Assembly (NCBI GenBank): GCA_937941555.1
Contig: CALDHJ010000210.1
Span: 1-6,371 of the forward strand
DNA from: an uncultured Granulosicoccaceae bacterium
GTDB taxonomy: Bacteria > Pseudomonadota > Gammaproteobacteria > CALCKW01
Direction: 5' to 3'
DNA length: 6,371 nt
Shown here: positions 1 through 6,213 of the stretch, one piece after another
Layout of the letters: each line of letters begins with the position of its first letter
Position numbering within the stretch: position 1 is the first letter of the stretch
The notes under the pieces: generated by a model
The model's database searches: none
What the model was told of the DNA's origin: nothing
Seen by the model: only the letters and a program-made list of their open reading frames with translations
Translations under genes and position numbers: made by a program

Positions 1-672
1 ACCCAGAAAGTCGTCGATGTCCGGGTTGTCGTCGCCGAGTGCGCTGTCGGGGCTGGGCTTCGGGTCCTCCGGCAGGCGATACCAGGGACGAAAAGCCGTG
101 AACAACCGACCCCGCTGCAGCGCGAGTTCGGCGTAGAGGCGGTTCCAACTGCGCGAGAAGGCCTGCGCCTGGCCGTTGGATTGGTGTTCGAGTCCGAGGG
201 TTAACGAGAGCGACGCGTCAAAGGGTCGCCAGCGGAGCGGGGTGATGTAGAACAGCTCCGGCTGATAGTTGGTTTCGCGAAAGGGGCTGGAGATGTCAGG
301 TGAGTAGAGTTGCCACCAGGATCTCAGGGTGAAACCGAAGAAGAGTGCGTCGTCCTCGCGCACGAGGTTCTGCTCGTTGAAGCGCACTTTCAGGCTCATC
401 TGGAACGCCACTTCCTCGTCCTTGAGCAACTCCTGCAAGTCGGAGTCTGCGGCGCGGAAAACGTCTCGGTTGACAGCGCTGGTGACACTCAGGGGCAGGA
501 TGTAGCTCGGCTTGTGGGCGGAGAAGGCGGTGGCGTTGCGCGTCGGTGCCGGCACAGTTGACTCAGCCTCGACGGATTCGGCATACGCAGTGTCAACCCA
601 CATCACGCAGGCCATCAGGAGTGGGAGCCAGAGTGCGCGTGAGACTGCGCGAGTGGAAATCGGCGTTGCCAT
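1..672 (-). CDS. pldA: Outer-membrane phospholipase A (OMPLA), 3' part missing at window edge
   Basis: Reading leftwards from the ATG at 672-670, the frame stays open for 224 codons to the window edge, so the C-terminus is missing. OMPLA is a calcium-dependent outer-membrane beta-barrel that removes acyl chains from phospholipids misplaced in the outer leaflet. Residues 1-31 look like a Sec signal peptide: arginines at 8 and 12, a hydrophobic stretch, and AYA before a likely cut after Ala31. The mature part shows family hallmarks: KPSYILPLS (54-62), SSPFRETNYQPELF (128-141, the calcium-site and strand region), and EHQSNG then SRSWNRLY. Catalytic His163, Ser165 and Asn177 keep the 2- and 12-residue spacing of the E. 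coli triad His142/Ser144/Asn156. An acidic insert (about 201-221, rich in Pro and Asp) precedes the edge. No clear Shine-Dalgarno precedes the ATG. The gene is divergent from the DUF1330 operon. The family call is secure. Confidence 0.93.
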   Translation of the reverse strand, partial: MATPISTRAVSRALWLPLLMACVMWVDTAYAESVEAESTVPAPTRNATAFSAHKPSYILPLSVTSAVNRDVFRAADSDLQELLKDEEVAFQMSLKVRFNEQNLVREDDALFFGFTLRSWWQLYSPDISSPFRETNYQPELFYITPLRWRPFDASLSLTLGLEHQSNGQAQAFSRSWNRLYAELALQRGRLFTAFRPWYRLPEDPKPSPDSALGDDNPDIDDFLG

Positions 673-807
673 GGTGTGGGAATGATGCGCTGATCGTAGC
701 GTGTCGAAGGGGCGCAATTGTATCTGAAGCCACCCGCACCGAGGGTGTATTCGCCCATGCCGGCTCTGGGGTATTCTAAACGGCTTCCAAATCCGTTGGA
801 GACTGCA
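673..807. promoter_or_regulatory. Divergent intergenic region with possible promoters for pldA and the DUF1330 operon
   Basis: This 135-bp gap separates two divergent genes and must hold both start regions. On the minus strand TACAAT (positions 722-717) matches the sigma-70 -10 consensus in five of six bases and lies about 45 nt before the pldA ATG, but no good -35 box sits at normal spacing. On the plus strand TATTCT (772-777) lies about 30 nt before the GTG of the DUF1330 gene, again without a convincing -35. Both are weak calls made by eye. I saw no operator palindrome. Confidence 0.3.
798..801 (+). promoter_or_regulatory. Shine-Dalgarno that sets the DUF1330 start
   Basis: GGAG at 798-801 is 6 nt before the GTG at 808. 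It decides in favour of this start over upstream in-frame TTG 718 or ATG 757, which would add 17-30 residues unlike the family and lack such a site. Confidence 0.6.
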
Positions 808-1101
808 GTGGCAGCCTACGTTATCGTCGATACCCAATTGCTCAATGCCGAGGCCTACGAGGAATACAAGGCACTCGCGAAACCGATCGTCGAGAGTTAT
901 GGCGGGGTCTACCGCGTTCGCGGGGGTGAGATGCAGGTGCGCGAAAGCGATCTCTGGACACCGTCGCGTCTGGTGGTGGTGGAATTTCCATCACGCGAGC
1001 AGGCCGTGGCCTTCGCCGAGTCACCGGAATACGCCCCGGTTGCCAAGATCCGTCACGCCAACGCCAAGTGCACCCTGGTGATCGTCGACGGCTGCGAGTG
1101 A
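808..1101 (+). CDS. DUF1330 family protein (dimeric alpha/beta-barrel fold)
   Basis: A 97-residue protein starting at GTG 808 with a GGAG ribosome site 6 nt upstream. The product begins (M)AAYVIVD, the usual first strand of DUF1330 proteins, followed by a helix (NAEAYEEYKALAKPIVESYGG), a central RVRGGE strand, LVVVEFPSREQAVAFAESPEYAPV, and a last strand ending TLVIVDG. This is the ferredoxin-like half-barrel of small proteins that dimerise; the length is normal for the family. DUF1330 has no settled biochemical role; relatives with this fold include monooxygenases and stress proteins. It is the first gene of a three-gene unit and its stop touches the next gene's start, so expression is probably coupled to the deiodinase-like flavoprotein. 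No signal peptide or membrane segment. The family call is good; the function is unknown. Confidence 0.85.
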   Translation: MAAYVIVDTQLLNAEAYEEYKALAKPIVESYGGVYRVRGGEMQVRESDLWTPSRLVVVEFPSREQAVAFAESPEYAPVAKIRHANAKCTLVIVDGCE

Positions 1102-1782
1102 GTGATTCGATCGGTGTCTGATCACCCGGAACACGTGCCGCTCGTGTTCGAGCGCCTCGACGCGCAGGAGATGCAGCGTGTCGCGCAAGCGGTGTACACG
1201 CGCATGGATCAGCGCCGCACCGTGCGAGACTTTTCATCCGACCCGATTCCGGATGGCGTCATCGAACACGCCATTCGCACAGCGGGCTCTGCGCCAAGCG
1301 GCGCCCATATGCAGCCATGGCACTTTGTCGTGGTGCAGGACAGCGACGTTAAACGGCGCATACGCGAGGCCGCTGAAGCGGAAGAGCGTGAGCTCTACGC
1401 CCACCGGGCGTCCGACGAGTGGCTTGACGCGCTCGCGCCGTTGGGAACCGATGCGAACAAACCGTTTCTGGAAACGGCCCCGGCGTTGATCGCCGTTTTT
1501 CTGAAGAAATTCAGCGTCGATGCCGACGGTACCAAGCGCAAGAACTACTACACCGCCGAATCAGTTGGCATCGCAACCGGCTTTCTGATCGCCGCGTTGC
1601 ATCAGAGTGGCCTCGCAGCGCTCACGCACACGCCGAGCCCGATGAAGTTTCTCACCGATATCCTAGGCCGTCCCGCGCACGAGAGGCCGTTTCTGCTGCT
1701 GGTGTGTGGGTACCCGGCAGACAGTGCGACCGTGCCACCGCTCACGCGATTGCCGCTCGACGACATCATGACGCGTGTCTAG
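1102..1782 (+). CDS. Iodotyrosine deiodinase-like flavoprotein (nitroreductase superfamily)
   Basis: A 226-residue FMN protein without the N-terminal membrane anchor of the animal enzyme, so probably cytosolic. Iodotyrosine deiodinase reductively removes halogen from halotyrosines using FMN; bacterial members are known to act on halotyrosines. Seen here: RRTVRDF (38-44, FMN-phosphate contact), RTAGSAPSGAH followed by QPW (59-73), an NYYTAESVGIATG helix (148-160), LTHTP (174-178, flavin N5 region), LGRPAHE (188-194) and a C-terminus ATVPPL..PLDDIM, which parallels human IYD to its end as I recall that sequence. The triad that grips the substrate amino acid in human IYD, Glu157/Tyr161/Lys182, is matched by Glu95/Tyr99/Lys120 with the same 4- and 21-residue spacing. 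This sets it apart from ordinary nitroreductases and BluB. The GTG start directly follows the DUF1330 stop at 1101; GTG 1114 is an alternative. It overlaps the next gene by 8 nt. The true substrate is unknown. Confidence 0.88.
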   Translation: MIRSVSDHPEHVPLVFERLDAQEMQRVAQAVYTRMDQRRTVRDFSSDPIPDGVIEHAIRTAGSAPSGAHMQPWHFVVVQDSDVKRRIREAAEAEERELYAHRASDEWLDALAPLGTDANKPFLETAPALIAVFLKKFSVDADGTKRKNYYTAESVGIATGFLIAALHQSGLAALTHTPSPMKFLTDILGRPAHERPFLLLVCGYPADSATVPPLTRLPLDDIMTRV

Positions 1783-3445
1783 CGGCGCGGCCACCGCCTC
1801 AGCGGAAGAGGTCATCGAAGCGGATATCGTGATCGTCGGGGCAGGCTCGGCCGGTTGCGTGCTGGCGAACCGACTCGGCGAAGACATGGCCTTGCGTATT
1901 GTCGTACTCGAAGCCGGTCCACCTGACCGCGATCTGATGATTCATGTGCCAGCCGGGGTGCACAAAGTCTGGCGGGACCCGTCGCTCAACTGGAACTACC
2001 TCACCGACTCCGAACCCCACCTCGCCCAACGGCAGGTCGAGATGCCGCGTGGACGAGTTGTCGGTGGGTCTTCCTCGATCAACAGCATGGTGTACATGCG
2101 CGGCCACCCACTCGACTACGACGCATGGGCCGAGCTGCCGGGGCTCGGCCATTGGCGATACGCCGACTGCCTGCCGTATTTCAAAGCGGGCGAGACCTCG
2201 GACCGCGGCGGCGATACCTGGCGTGGTGAGTCGGGGCCTTTGGGAGTCAGCGTCGGGCGCTTCGACAACCCGCTGTACGACGCCTTTCTCGCCTCCGGTG
2301 AACAGGCCGGACAGGGCGTGACAAGCGACCCCAATGGCTTCAACCCCGAGGGAGTTGCGCGCCTCGATGCGACGCGCTGGCGGGGGCGGCGCTGCAGCGC
2401 GGCGGTGGCCCATCTGCGCCCCGCGCTTGCGCGCGGCAACGTGCGCCTCAAGACCGGTGTGCAGGTTGAGCGTGTGTTGTTCGACGGGCGTCGCGCCAGC
2501 GGAGTAGTCGGTGTTGCGGGAGACCGCACGCTTGAAGTGCGCGCCGGGCGCGAGGTGATCCTGTGCGGTGGCGCCATCAATTCGCCGCAGTTGTTGATGC
2601 TCTCCGGAATCGGGCCGAGCGCTGAGATCGCACGGCACGGCATCGCATTGCGCGCTGAGATACCCGGTGTCGGTTGCCACCTGCAAGACCACGCGAGCGT
2701 CATCCTGCAGACCGCGTGCACGCGCGCGTTTCCGATTCACAAAGTCGATCAACCGCTGCGCAAGGCGGCCGCCGGGTTGCAATGGGTCTTCACGCGCCAG
2801 GGCATTGCGGCGAGCAACATCTGGGAAGCTGGCGGCTTGATCCGAAGCAGAGATACAGCCGAATACCCGGACCTGCAATACCACTTCGGGCCAGTTGGCT
2901 TCGAGTACGAGAACGATCGCATCCGCCTTCGACAGGCGTTTGCGCTGCACGTGGATCAACTGCGCCCGCGCAGCCGCGGCAGCGTGACACTCGCGAGCGC
3001 GAACCCGCTCGAGCGCGCCCGAATGCAGTTCAACTACCTTGAACACCCGCTCGACATGGCCGAGATGGTCGCCGGCGTTCGCCGCGCGCAGGAACTGGTC
3101 GCACAGCCGGCATTTGACGCCTTACGCGGCGAGTCGCTCGACCCGATTTCGTGTGCGTCGAGCGACACCGACATCGAGCGCTGGGTGCGGGCCAACACAA
3201 GCACCGATTTCCACCCCTGTGGCACCTGTCGCATGGGTGTAGGCGACGATTCGGTGGTCGACCCCGAATTCCGCGTGCACGGTTTTGAGCAGCTGCGCGT
3301 AGTGGACGCGTCGGTCATGCCACGGATCGTCAGCGGCAATCTCAACGCCCCGACTCAAATGATCGCGGCGCGCGCCGCCGACGCGATCGCGGGCAAACCG
3401 GCGCTCGCACCCCGGCACGCCGACTTTGCGTTTCGTGCTCACTGA
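1775..3445 (+). CDS. GMC-family FAD-dependent oxidoreductase (choline/alcohol dehydrogenase-like)
   Basis: A 556-residue flavoprotein of the glucose-methanol-choline family, which oxidises an alcohol group to an aldehyde or ketone. Visible: an FAD Rossmann motif GAGSAG (22-27) with ribose-binding Glu46 in VVLEAG; GMC signature 1 at 91-110 (begins PRGRVVGGSS); signature 2 at 266-281 (GAINSPQ..LSGIGP); and the C-terminal catalytic block DFHPCGTCRMG plus LRVVDASVMP and GNLNAPT. The His480/Asn524 pair is 44 residues apart, as in choline oxidase (His466/Asn510). Length is normal for BetA- or AlkJ-like dehydrogenases. There is no signal peptide, so it is probably cytoplasmic or membrane-peripheral, passing electrons to an acceptor. 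The GTG at 1775 overlaps the deiodinase-like gene by 8 nt; no later start would keep the FAD motif intact. No clear ribosome site is seen, which fits translational coupling. Substrate cannot be told from sequence. Confidence 0.93.
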   Translation: MSSGAATASAEEVIEADIVIVGAGSAGCVLANRLGEDMALRIVVLEAGPPDRDLMIHVPAGVHKVWRDPSLNWNYLTDSEPHLAQRQVEMPRGRVVGGSSSINSMVYMRGHPLDYDAWAELPGLGHWRYADCLPYFKAGETSDRGGDTWRGESGPLGVSVGRFDNPLYDAFLASGEQAGQGVTSDPNGFNPEGVARLDATRWRGRRCSAAVAHLRPALARGNVRLKTGVQVERVLFDGRRASGVVGVAGDRTLEVRAGREVILCGGAINSPQLLMLSGIGPSAEIARHGIALRAEIPGVGCHLQDHASVILQTACTRAFPIHKVDQPLRKAAAGLQWVFTRQGIAASNIWEAGGLIRSRDTAEYPDLQYHFGPVGFEYENDRIRLRQAFALHVDQLRPRSRGSVTLASANPLERARMQFNYLEHPLDMAEMVAGVRRAQELVAQPAFDALRGESLDPISCASSDTDIERWVRANTSTDFHPCGTCRMGVGDDSVVDPEFRVHGFEQLRVVDASVMPRIVSGNLNAPTQMIAARAADAIAGKPALAPRHADFAFRAH

Positions 3446-3468
3446 GCCCTTGACGTTTGCGCGCGCGC

Positions 3469-3493
3469 GAGGCTGATGCCTCACTTTTTTTTT
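3469..3493 (+). terminator. Rho-independent terminator of the DUF1330-IYD-GMC unit
   Basis: GAGGC (3469-3473), loop TGAT, GCCTC (3478-3482), then AC and nine T residues (3485-3493). The 5-bp stem is short but the T tract is strong. It lies 24 nt after the GMC stop and before phrB, so phrB is likely to have its own promoter in 3494-3584; I could not identify one there. Confidence 0.75.
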
Positions 3494-3584
3494 GGGCGCG
3501 TCTCGGTTCTTCAGTTCACCCACATCGTGTCGGTACAGCTCGAGTGTGGGAGACTCTCGGACGCTGACATTCACGAAACACTCC

Positions 3585-5108
3585 ATGCCTGATCTCATTC
3601 TTGTTCTCGGCGATCAACTGTCGTTGTCACTGTCGTCCCTGCAGCACGCCAGGCGCGACGCTGATGTGGTGTTGATGGCCGAGGTGGCTGACGAGACGAC
3701 CTACGTCAAACACCATAAAAAGAAAATCGCTTTTGTCTTGTCTGCCATGCGGCACTTCGCCCAGTTGCTGCGCGAGGCGGGGTGGCAAGTCGACTACGTG
3801 ACCCTTGATGACCCGGATAACGGGGGCAGCCTTGCGGTCGAAGTCGAGCGCGCTTGGGCGCGTCACGGCTGTGACGCGGTGTCGATGACGCAGGCGGGGG
3901 AGTGGCGCGTGCACACCGCGCTGACCGAGTGGGCCGCGCAGACCGGCGTGTTGTTGAATGTACTCGATGACGACCGTTTCGTCTCGAGTGCCGCGCAGTT
4001 TGCGGACTGGGCGGACGGCCGAAAGCAATTGCGCATGGAGTATTTCTACCGCGACCGCCGCAGGCAGACGGGCCTGCTCATGGACGGTGGCAAGCCCGTT
4101 GGTGGCGCGTGGAACTTCGATGCCGATAACCGCAAACGCGCGCCATCGGATCTCGACCCGCCACCGCCACCGCACTTCGAACCCGATTCCATCACGCGGG
4201 ATGTGTTGGATCTGGTCGCCGCGCGCTTTGGGGAGCACGTCGGCACGCTCGAACCTTTCTGGTTCGGTGTGACAGCGGAGCAGGCTGAATCGGCTTTTGC
4301 GCGGTTCGTCGAGCAGGCACTGCCACACTTCGGTGACTATCAGGACGCCATGCTGCAACACCAGCGTTTCCTCTACCACTCAGTGATCGCGCTCTATCTC
4401 AATGCCGGTTTGCTGGACCCGCTCGCCGTGTGCCGGGAGGTCGAGGCTGCGTATCACCGCGGTCACACACCGATCAATGCGGCCGAAGGGTTCATTCGCC
4501 AGGTGATCGGTTGGCGCGAATACGTGCGTGGCATCTACTGGCATTTCATGCCGGAGTACGTAACGCGCAATGCACTCGGGGCCACGCGGCCACTGCCAGA
4601 TTTCTACTGGACCGGTGACACCGACATGGCGTGCCTTGAATCGGCCATCACCCAAACCCTGGAGGAGGGCTACGCGCACCACATTCAGCGCCTGATGCTC
4701 ACGGGCAACTTCGCTTTGCTCGCCGGCGTCGACCCGCATGCCGTGCACGAGTGGTACCTCGCAGTGTACGTCGACGCCTACGAGTGGGTGGAGTTGCCCA
4801 ACACCCTCGGCATGAGCCAGTTCGGCGACGGCGGCCTGCTCGGCTCCAAGCCCTACGCTGCAAGCGGCAACTACATCAACAAGATGTCCGACCACTGCAA
4901 ACACTGTCGCTTTGACGTGAAGAAAAAAACCGGCGACGGCGCCTGCCCGTTCAACGCCCTCTATTGGGATTTCCTCGCCCGCAACGAAGCGACTCTGGCC
5001 GGTAACCCGCGCATGGCGCAGATGTACCGGACGTGGCAGAAATTCACGCCGGACACCCAGTCCGCCTACCGCCAAAGCGCAGCCGCGTTCCTCGCCAAGC
5101 TGGACTGA
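3585..5108 (+). CDS. phrB: Iron-sulfur bacterial cryptochrome/photolyase, probable (6-4) photolyase
   Basis: A 507-residue protein of the FeS-BCP (prokaryotic 6-4 photolyase) group, which repairs UV-made pyrimidine (6-4) pyrimidone lesions with blue light, using FAD, a lumazine antenna and a [4Fe-4S] cluster. The N-terminal alpha/beta domain starts LILVLGDQLS; the helical FAD domain follows from about residue 200. Cysteines at 350, 438, 441 and 454 form the C..CxxC..C cluster set. His365-His366 in YAHHIQRL are the lesion-site pair, and Trp342, Trp390 and Tyr391 match the electron-transfer residues. As I recall, these numbers and the total length equal those of Agrobacterium PhrB. The ATG at 3585 is chosen because it gives this N-terminus; the frame upstream (to TTG 3492) runs into the terminator and lacks family sequence. 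Its ribosome site is weak. It appears monocistronic. Some family members act as photoreceptors instead, so repair activity is inferred. Confidence 0.95.
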   Translation: MPDLILVLGDQLSLSLSSLQHARRDADVVLMAEVADETTYVKHHKKKIAFVLSAMRHFAQLLREAGWQVDYVTLDDPDNGGSLAVEVERAWARHGCDAVSMTQAGEWRVHTALTEWAAQTGVLLNVLDDDRFVSSAAQFADWADGRKQLRMEYFYRDRRRQTGLLMDGGKPVGGAWNFDADNRKRAPSDLDPPPPPHFEPDSITRDVLDLVAARFGEHVGTLEPFWFGVTAEQAESAFARFVEQALPHFGDYQDAMLQHQRFLYHSVIALYLNAGLLDPLAVCREVEAAYHRGHTPINAAEGFIRQVIGWREYVRGIYWHFMPEYVTRNALGATRPLPDFYWTGDTDMACLESAITQTLEEGYAHHIQRLMLTGNFALLAGVDPHAVHEWYLAVYVDAYEWVELPNTLGMSQFGDGGLLGSKPYAASGNYINKMSDHCKHCRFDVKKKTGDGACPFNALYWDFLARNEATLAGNPRMAQMYRTWQKFTPDTQSAYRQSAAAFLAKLD

Positions 5109-5152
5109 CAGTTCTGGCAAGCGGCTCTCGCAGCCAATGCACTGCAATGGCG

Positions 5153-5270
5153 CTGTGTGAGCACCCTTGTAGGGCGCGATGCGATGTGCCGTTCGACCCT
5201 CTGTGGCATCGACCATCGCCGCTCCGTGTGACGGACCACGTGTGACGGACCATCGGAGCAGCTCTCACAG
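5153..5270 (+). repeat. BIME-like REP unit A (loop-expanded, 118 bp)
   Basis: Begins CTGTGTGAG and ends CTCTCACAG, an imperfect inverted terminal pair (8 of 9). The left hairpin is GCACCCT, loop TGT, AGGGCGC (5161-5177) with one mismatch; its stem sequence differs from the other units. GATGCGATGTG and a TTCGA core follow, then CTGTGGCATCGACCATCGCC. The right hairpin stem GCTCCG/CGGAGC (5221-5226/5254-5259) encloses two tandem 14-mers. It starts about 44 nt after the phrB stop. Confidence 0.8.
5226..5253 (+). repeat. Two tandem 14-mers in the loop of unit A
   Basis: GTGTGACGGACCAC (5226-5239) is followed by a copy ending in T (5240-5253). The junction makes the palindrome CACGTG (5237-5242). 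Unit B, which lacks the 14-mers, has a plain 3-nt loop here. Confidence 0.9.
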
Positions 5271-5289
5271 TCAAAGCATTGCGCAGCGC

Positions 5290-5378
5290 CTGTGGGAGCG
5301 CGTCCGCGACGCGCGATGCGATGTGTCGTTCGACGCCAGTGGCATCGACTATCGCCGCTCGCGGAGCGACTCCCACAG
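5290..5378 (+). repeat. BIME-like REP unit B (canonical, 89 bp)
   Basis: The cleanest unit. It has perfect 9-bp terminal inverted repeats, CTGTGGGAG (5290-5298) and CTCCCACAG (5370-5378). The left hairpin is GCGCGTC, loop CGC, GACGCGC (5298-5314), a perfect 7-bp stem. The right hairpin is CGCTC, loop GCG, GAGCG (5356-5368). GATGCGATGTG and CGTTCGACG lie between. Two inverted GTGGGAG-type REPs facing each other are the usual layout of a BIME. It is joined to unit A by the 19-nt linker TCAAAGCATTGCGCAGCGC (5271-5289). Confidence 0.9.
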
Positions 5379-5396
5379 TGGAGTACGGCGATGTAC

Positions 5397-5457
5397 TTGT
5401 TGGAGCGTCTCCATGAGACGCGATGCGATGTGTCATTCGACACCTGTTGCATCAACT
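5397..5457 (+). repeat. REP unit C, left half only
   Basis: Head TTGTTGGAG, then a perfect 7-bp hairpin GCGTCTC, loop CAT, GAGACGC (5405-5421), then GATGCGATGTGTC and a degenerate core up to about CATCAACT. Homology to the other units then stops; there is no right hairpin or inverted end before the transposase gene. It is preceded by the 18-nt linker TGGAGTACGGCGATGTAC (5379-5396). The right boundary is approximate. Confidence 0.75.
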
Positions 5458-5490
5458 TCCACCAACCTGAAAAAGCCCGGCTATCAGGGG

Positions 5491-5514
5491 GATGTGTCAG
5501 CAAAAAGACACATC
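5491..5514 (+). other. 8-bp perfect hairpin upstream of the RAYT gene
   Basis: GATGTGTC (5491-5498), loop AGCAAAAA, GACACATC (5507-5514). No T tract follows, so it is not a standard terminator in the plus direction. The octamer GATGTGTC also occurs just after the left hairpins of units B (5320-5327) and C (5427-5434), which suggests a link to the REP sequences. It lies about 95 nt before the RAYT start and could be a leader hairpin or part of the element's end; neither is shown. Confidence 0.6.
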
Positions 5515-5598
5515 AATACTGAAGTGAACCTGAATTTGGATATGGGTTGGCAACCTTCGATTGCCGACTGAGCGTGTGCAAGAGAAGGTGATCGCTTT

Positions 5599-5604
5599 GA
5601 GGTG
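5599..5604 (+). promoter_or_regulatory. Shine-Dalgarno of the RAYT gene
   Basis: GAGGTG ends 5 nt before the ATG at 5610, supporting this start. Confidence 0.65.
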
Positions 5605-5609
5605 CAGCC

Positions 5610-6065
5610 ATGCAGCCGGCATCGCATCGACTACGCCGTGGCAGACGCTCCATTGTTGGAACGACTTACCACCTCCGATTCAGCACCCTCGACAGAGAGC
5701 CGTATTTTCGCGACGTGTTTACCGCCCGCGCGGTGATGCAAACACTGGAGCAAGAGGACGTGTCAGCTCGCACCACCACGCACTGCGTCGTGTTGATGCC
5801 GGATCATCTCCATTGGCTTGTCTGCCTGAACGTTGAATCTCTTGGCCAGGTGGTCAGCACAGTCAAGCGATTCAGTTGTCGTCGGGCTGGTGGTCAGATT
5901 GCGTGGCAGCGCGGATTCTTTGACCGAGCGATGCGATCATCACCGGATATCCACGCGACAGCTCGGTACATCCTGAACAATCCGATCCGAGCCGGGCTTG
6001 TTCAAACGCTCGGCGACTACCCGCATTGGCATGTGGCCTGGTCGGTGGAAGAGGCGGCGCTTTGA
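5610..6065 (+). CDS. REP-associated tyrosine transposase (RAYT, TnpA_REP; Y1/HUH family)
   Basis: A 151-residue single-domain Y1 transposase related to the IS200/IS605 TnpA. RAYTs bind and cut single-stranded REP hairpins next to a GTGG/GTAG-type tetranucleotide and are thought to spread REP sequences. Seen: YHLRFSTLDREPYF (20-33); the metal-binding HUH motif in MPDHLHWLV (His66, His68); WQRGFFDRAMRS (99-110); the helix with the presumed catalytic Tyr120 in ARYILNNPIRAGLV; and a C-terminal GDYPHWHVAW. All the residues needed for activity that I can recognise are present, and the length is typical, so the gene looks intact. ATG 5610 has GAGGTG upstream. No second ORF (TnpB/IscB type) accompanies it, as expected for RAYTs. 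REP units lie on both sides, the classical sign of a cognate RAYT-REP locus. No clear promoter was found. Confidence 0.95.
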   Translation: MQPASHRLRRGRRSIVGTTYHLRFSTLDREPYFRDVFTARAVMQTLEQEDVSARTTTHCVVLMPDHLHWLVCLNVESLGQVVSTVKRFSCRRAGGQIAWQRGFFDRAMRSSPDIHATARYILNNPIRAGLVQTLGDYPHWHVAWSVEEAAL

Positions 6066-6083
6066 ATTTTTTGAGTTGACGCG

Positions 6084-6105
6084 ACAGTTGAGCACAGCGA
6101 CGTAC
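6084..6105 (+). repeat. Unit remnant and linker-2 copy to the right of the RAYT
   Basis: ACAG appears to start at about 6084-6087 as the last bases of a lost unit. It is followed by TTGAGCACAGCGACGTAC (6088-6105), which matches the 18-nt linker between units B and C in 14 of 18 positions. The array therefore resumes here mid-pattern after the RAYT. Confidence 0.55.
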
Positions 6106-6194
6106 TTGTGGGAGCGTGTCCGTGACGCGCGAAGCGTTGTGTCGTTCGACGCCTGTGGCATCAACCATCGCCGCTCGTGGACACGCTCCCACAG
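6106..6194 (+). repeat. BIME-like REP unit D with 15-bp inverted ends (89 bp)
   Basis: Same length as unit B. TGTGGGAGCGTGTCC (6107-6121) and GGACACGCTCCCACA (6179-6193) are perfect inverted repeats of 15 bp, the longest in the array. The left hairpin is GCGTGTC, loop CGT, GACGCGC (6114-6130), with one G-T pair. The core reads GAAGCGTTGTGTCGTTCGACGC. It starts about 41 nt after the RAYT stop. Confidence 0.88.
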
Positions 6195-6213
6195 TTAGAG
6201 TATCGCGCAGCGC

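Noticed and set aside
1799..3046. 415-codon open frame on the minus strand within the GMC gene
   Set aside because: It is an antisense shadow of a clear GMC oxidoreductase. High GC content makes long antisense frames common, and its translation resembles no family I recognise.
3454..3470. The GC dinucleotide run after the GMC gene as a special structure
   Set aside because: It is short and lies next to the terminator; there is no further evidence of Z-DNA or regulatory function.
3545..3552. TGTGGGAG before phrB as a solitary REP
   Set aside because: The 8-mer is present, but no 7-bp hairpin and no GATGCGATG follow; it is probably a chance match.
3492..3584. N-terminal extension of the photolyase from TTG 3492
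   Set aside because: The extra 31 residues begin inside the terminator T tract and have no family counterpart; ATG 3585 gives the expected start.
5179..5571. Open frames through the repeat array (also 6116-6319 and several minus-strand frames) with recurring peptides
   Set aside because: They arise because the REP units repeat and are GC-rich. The two extra 14-mers in unit E add 28 bp, which is not a multiple of three, so reading frames are not kept between copies. No ribosome sites or family similarity were seen.
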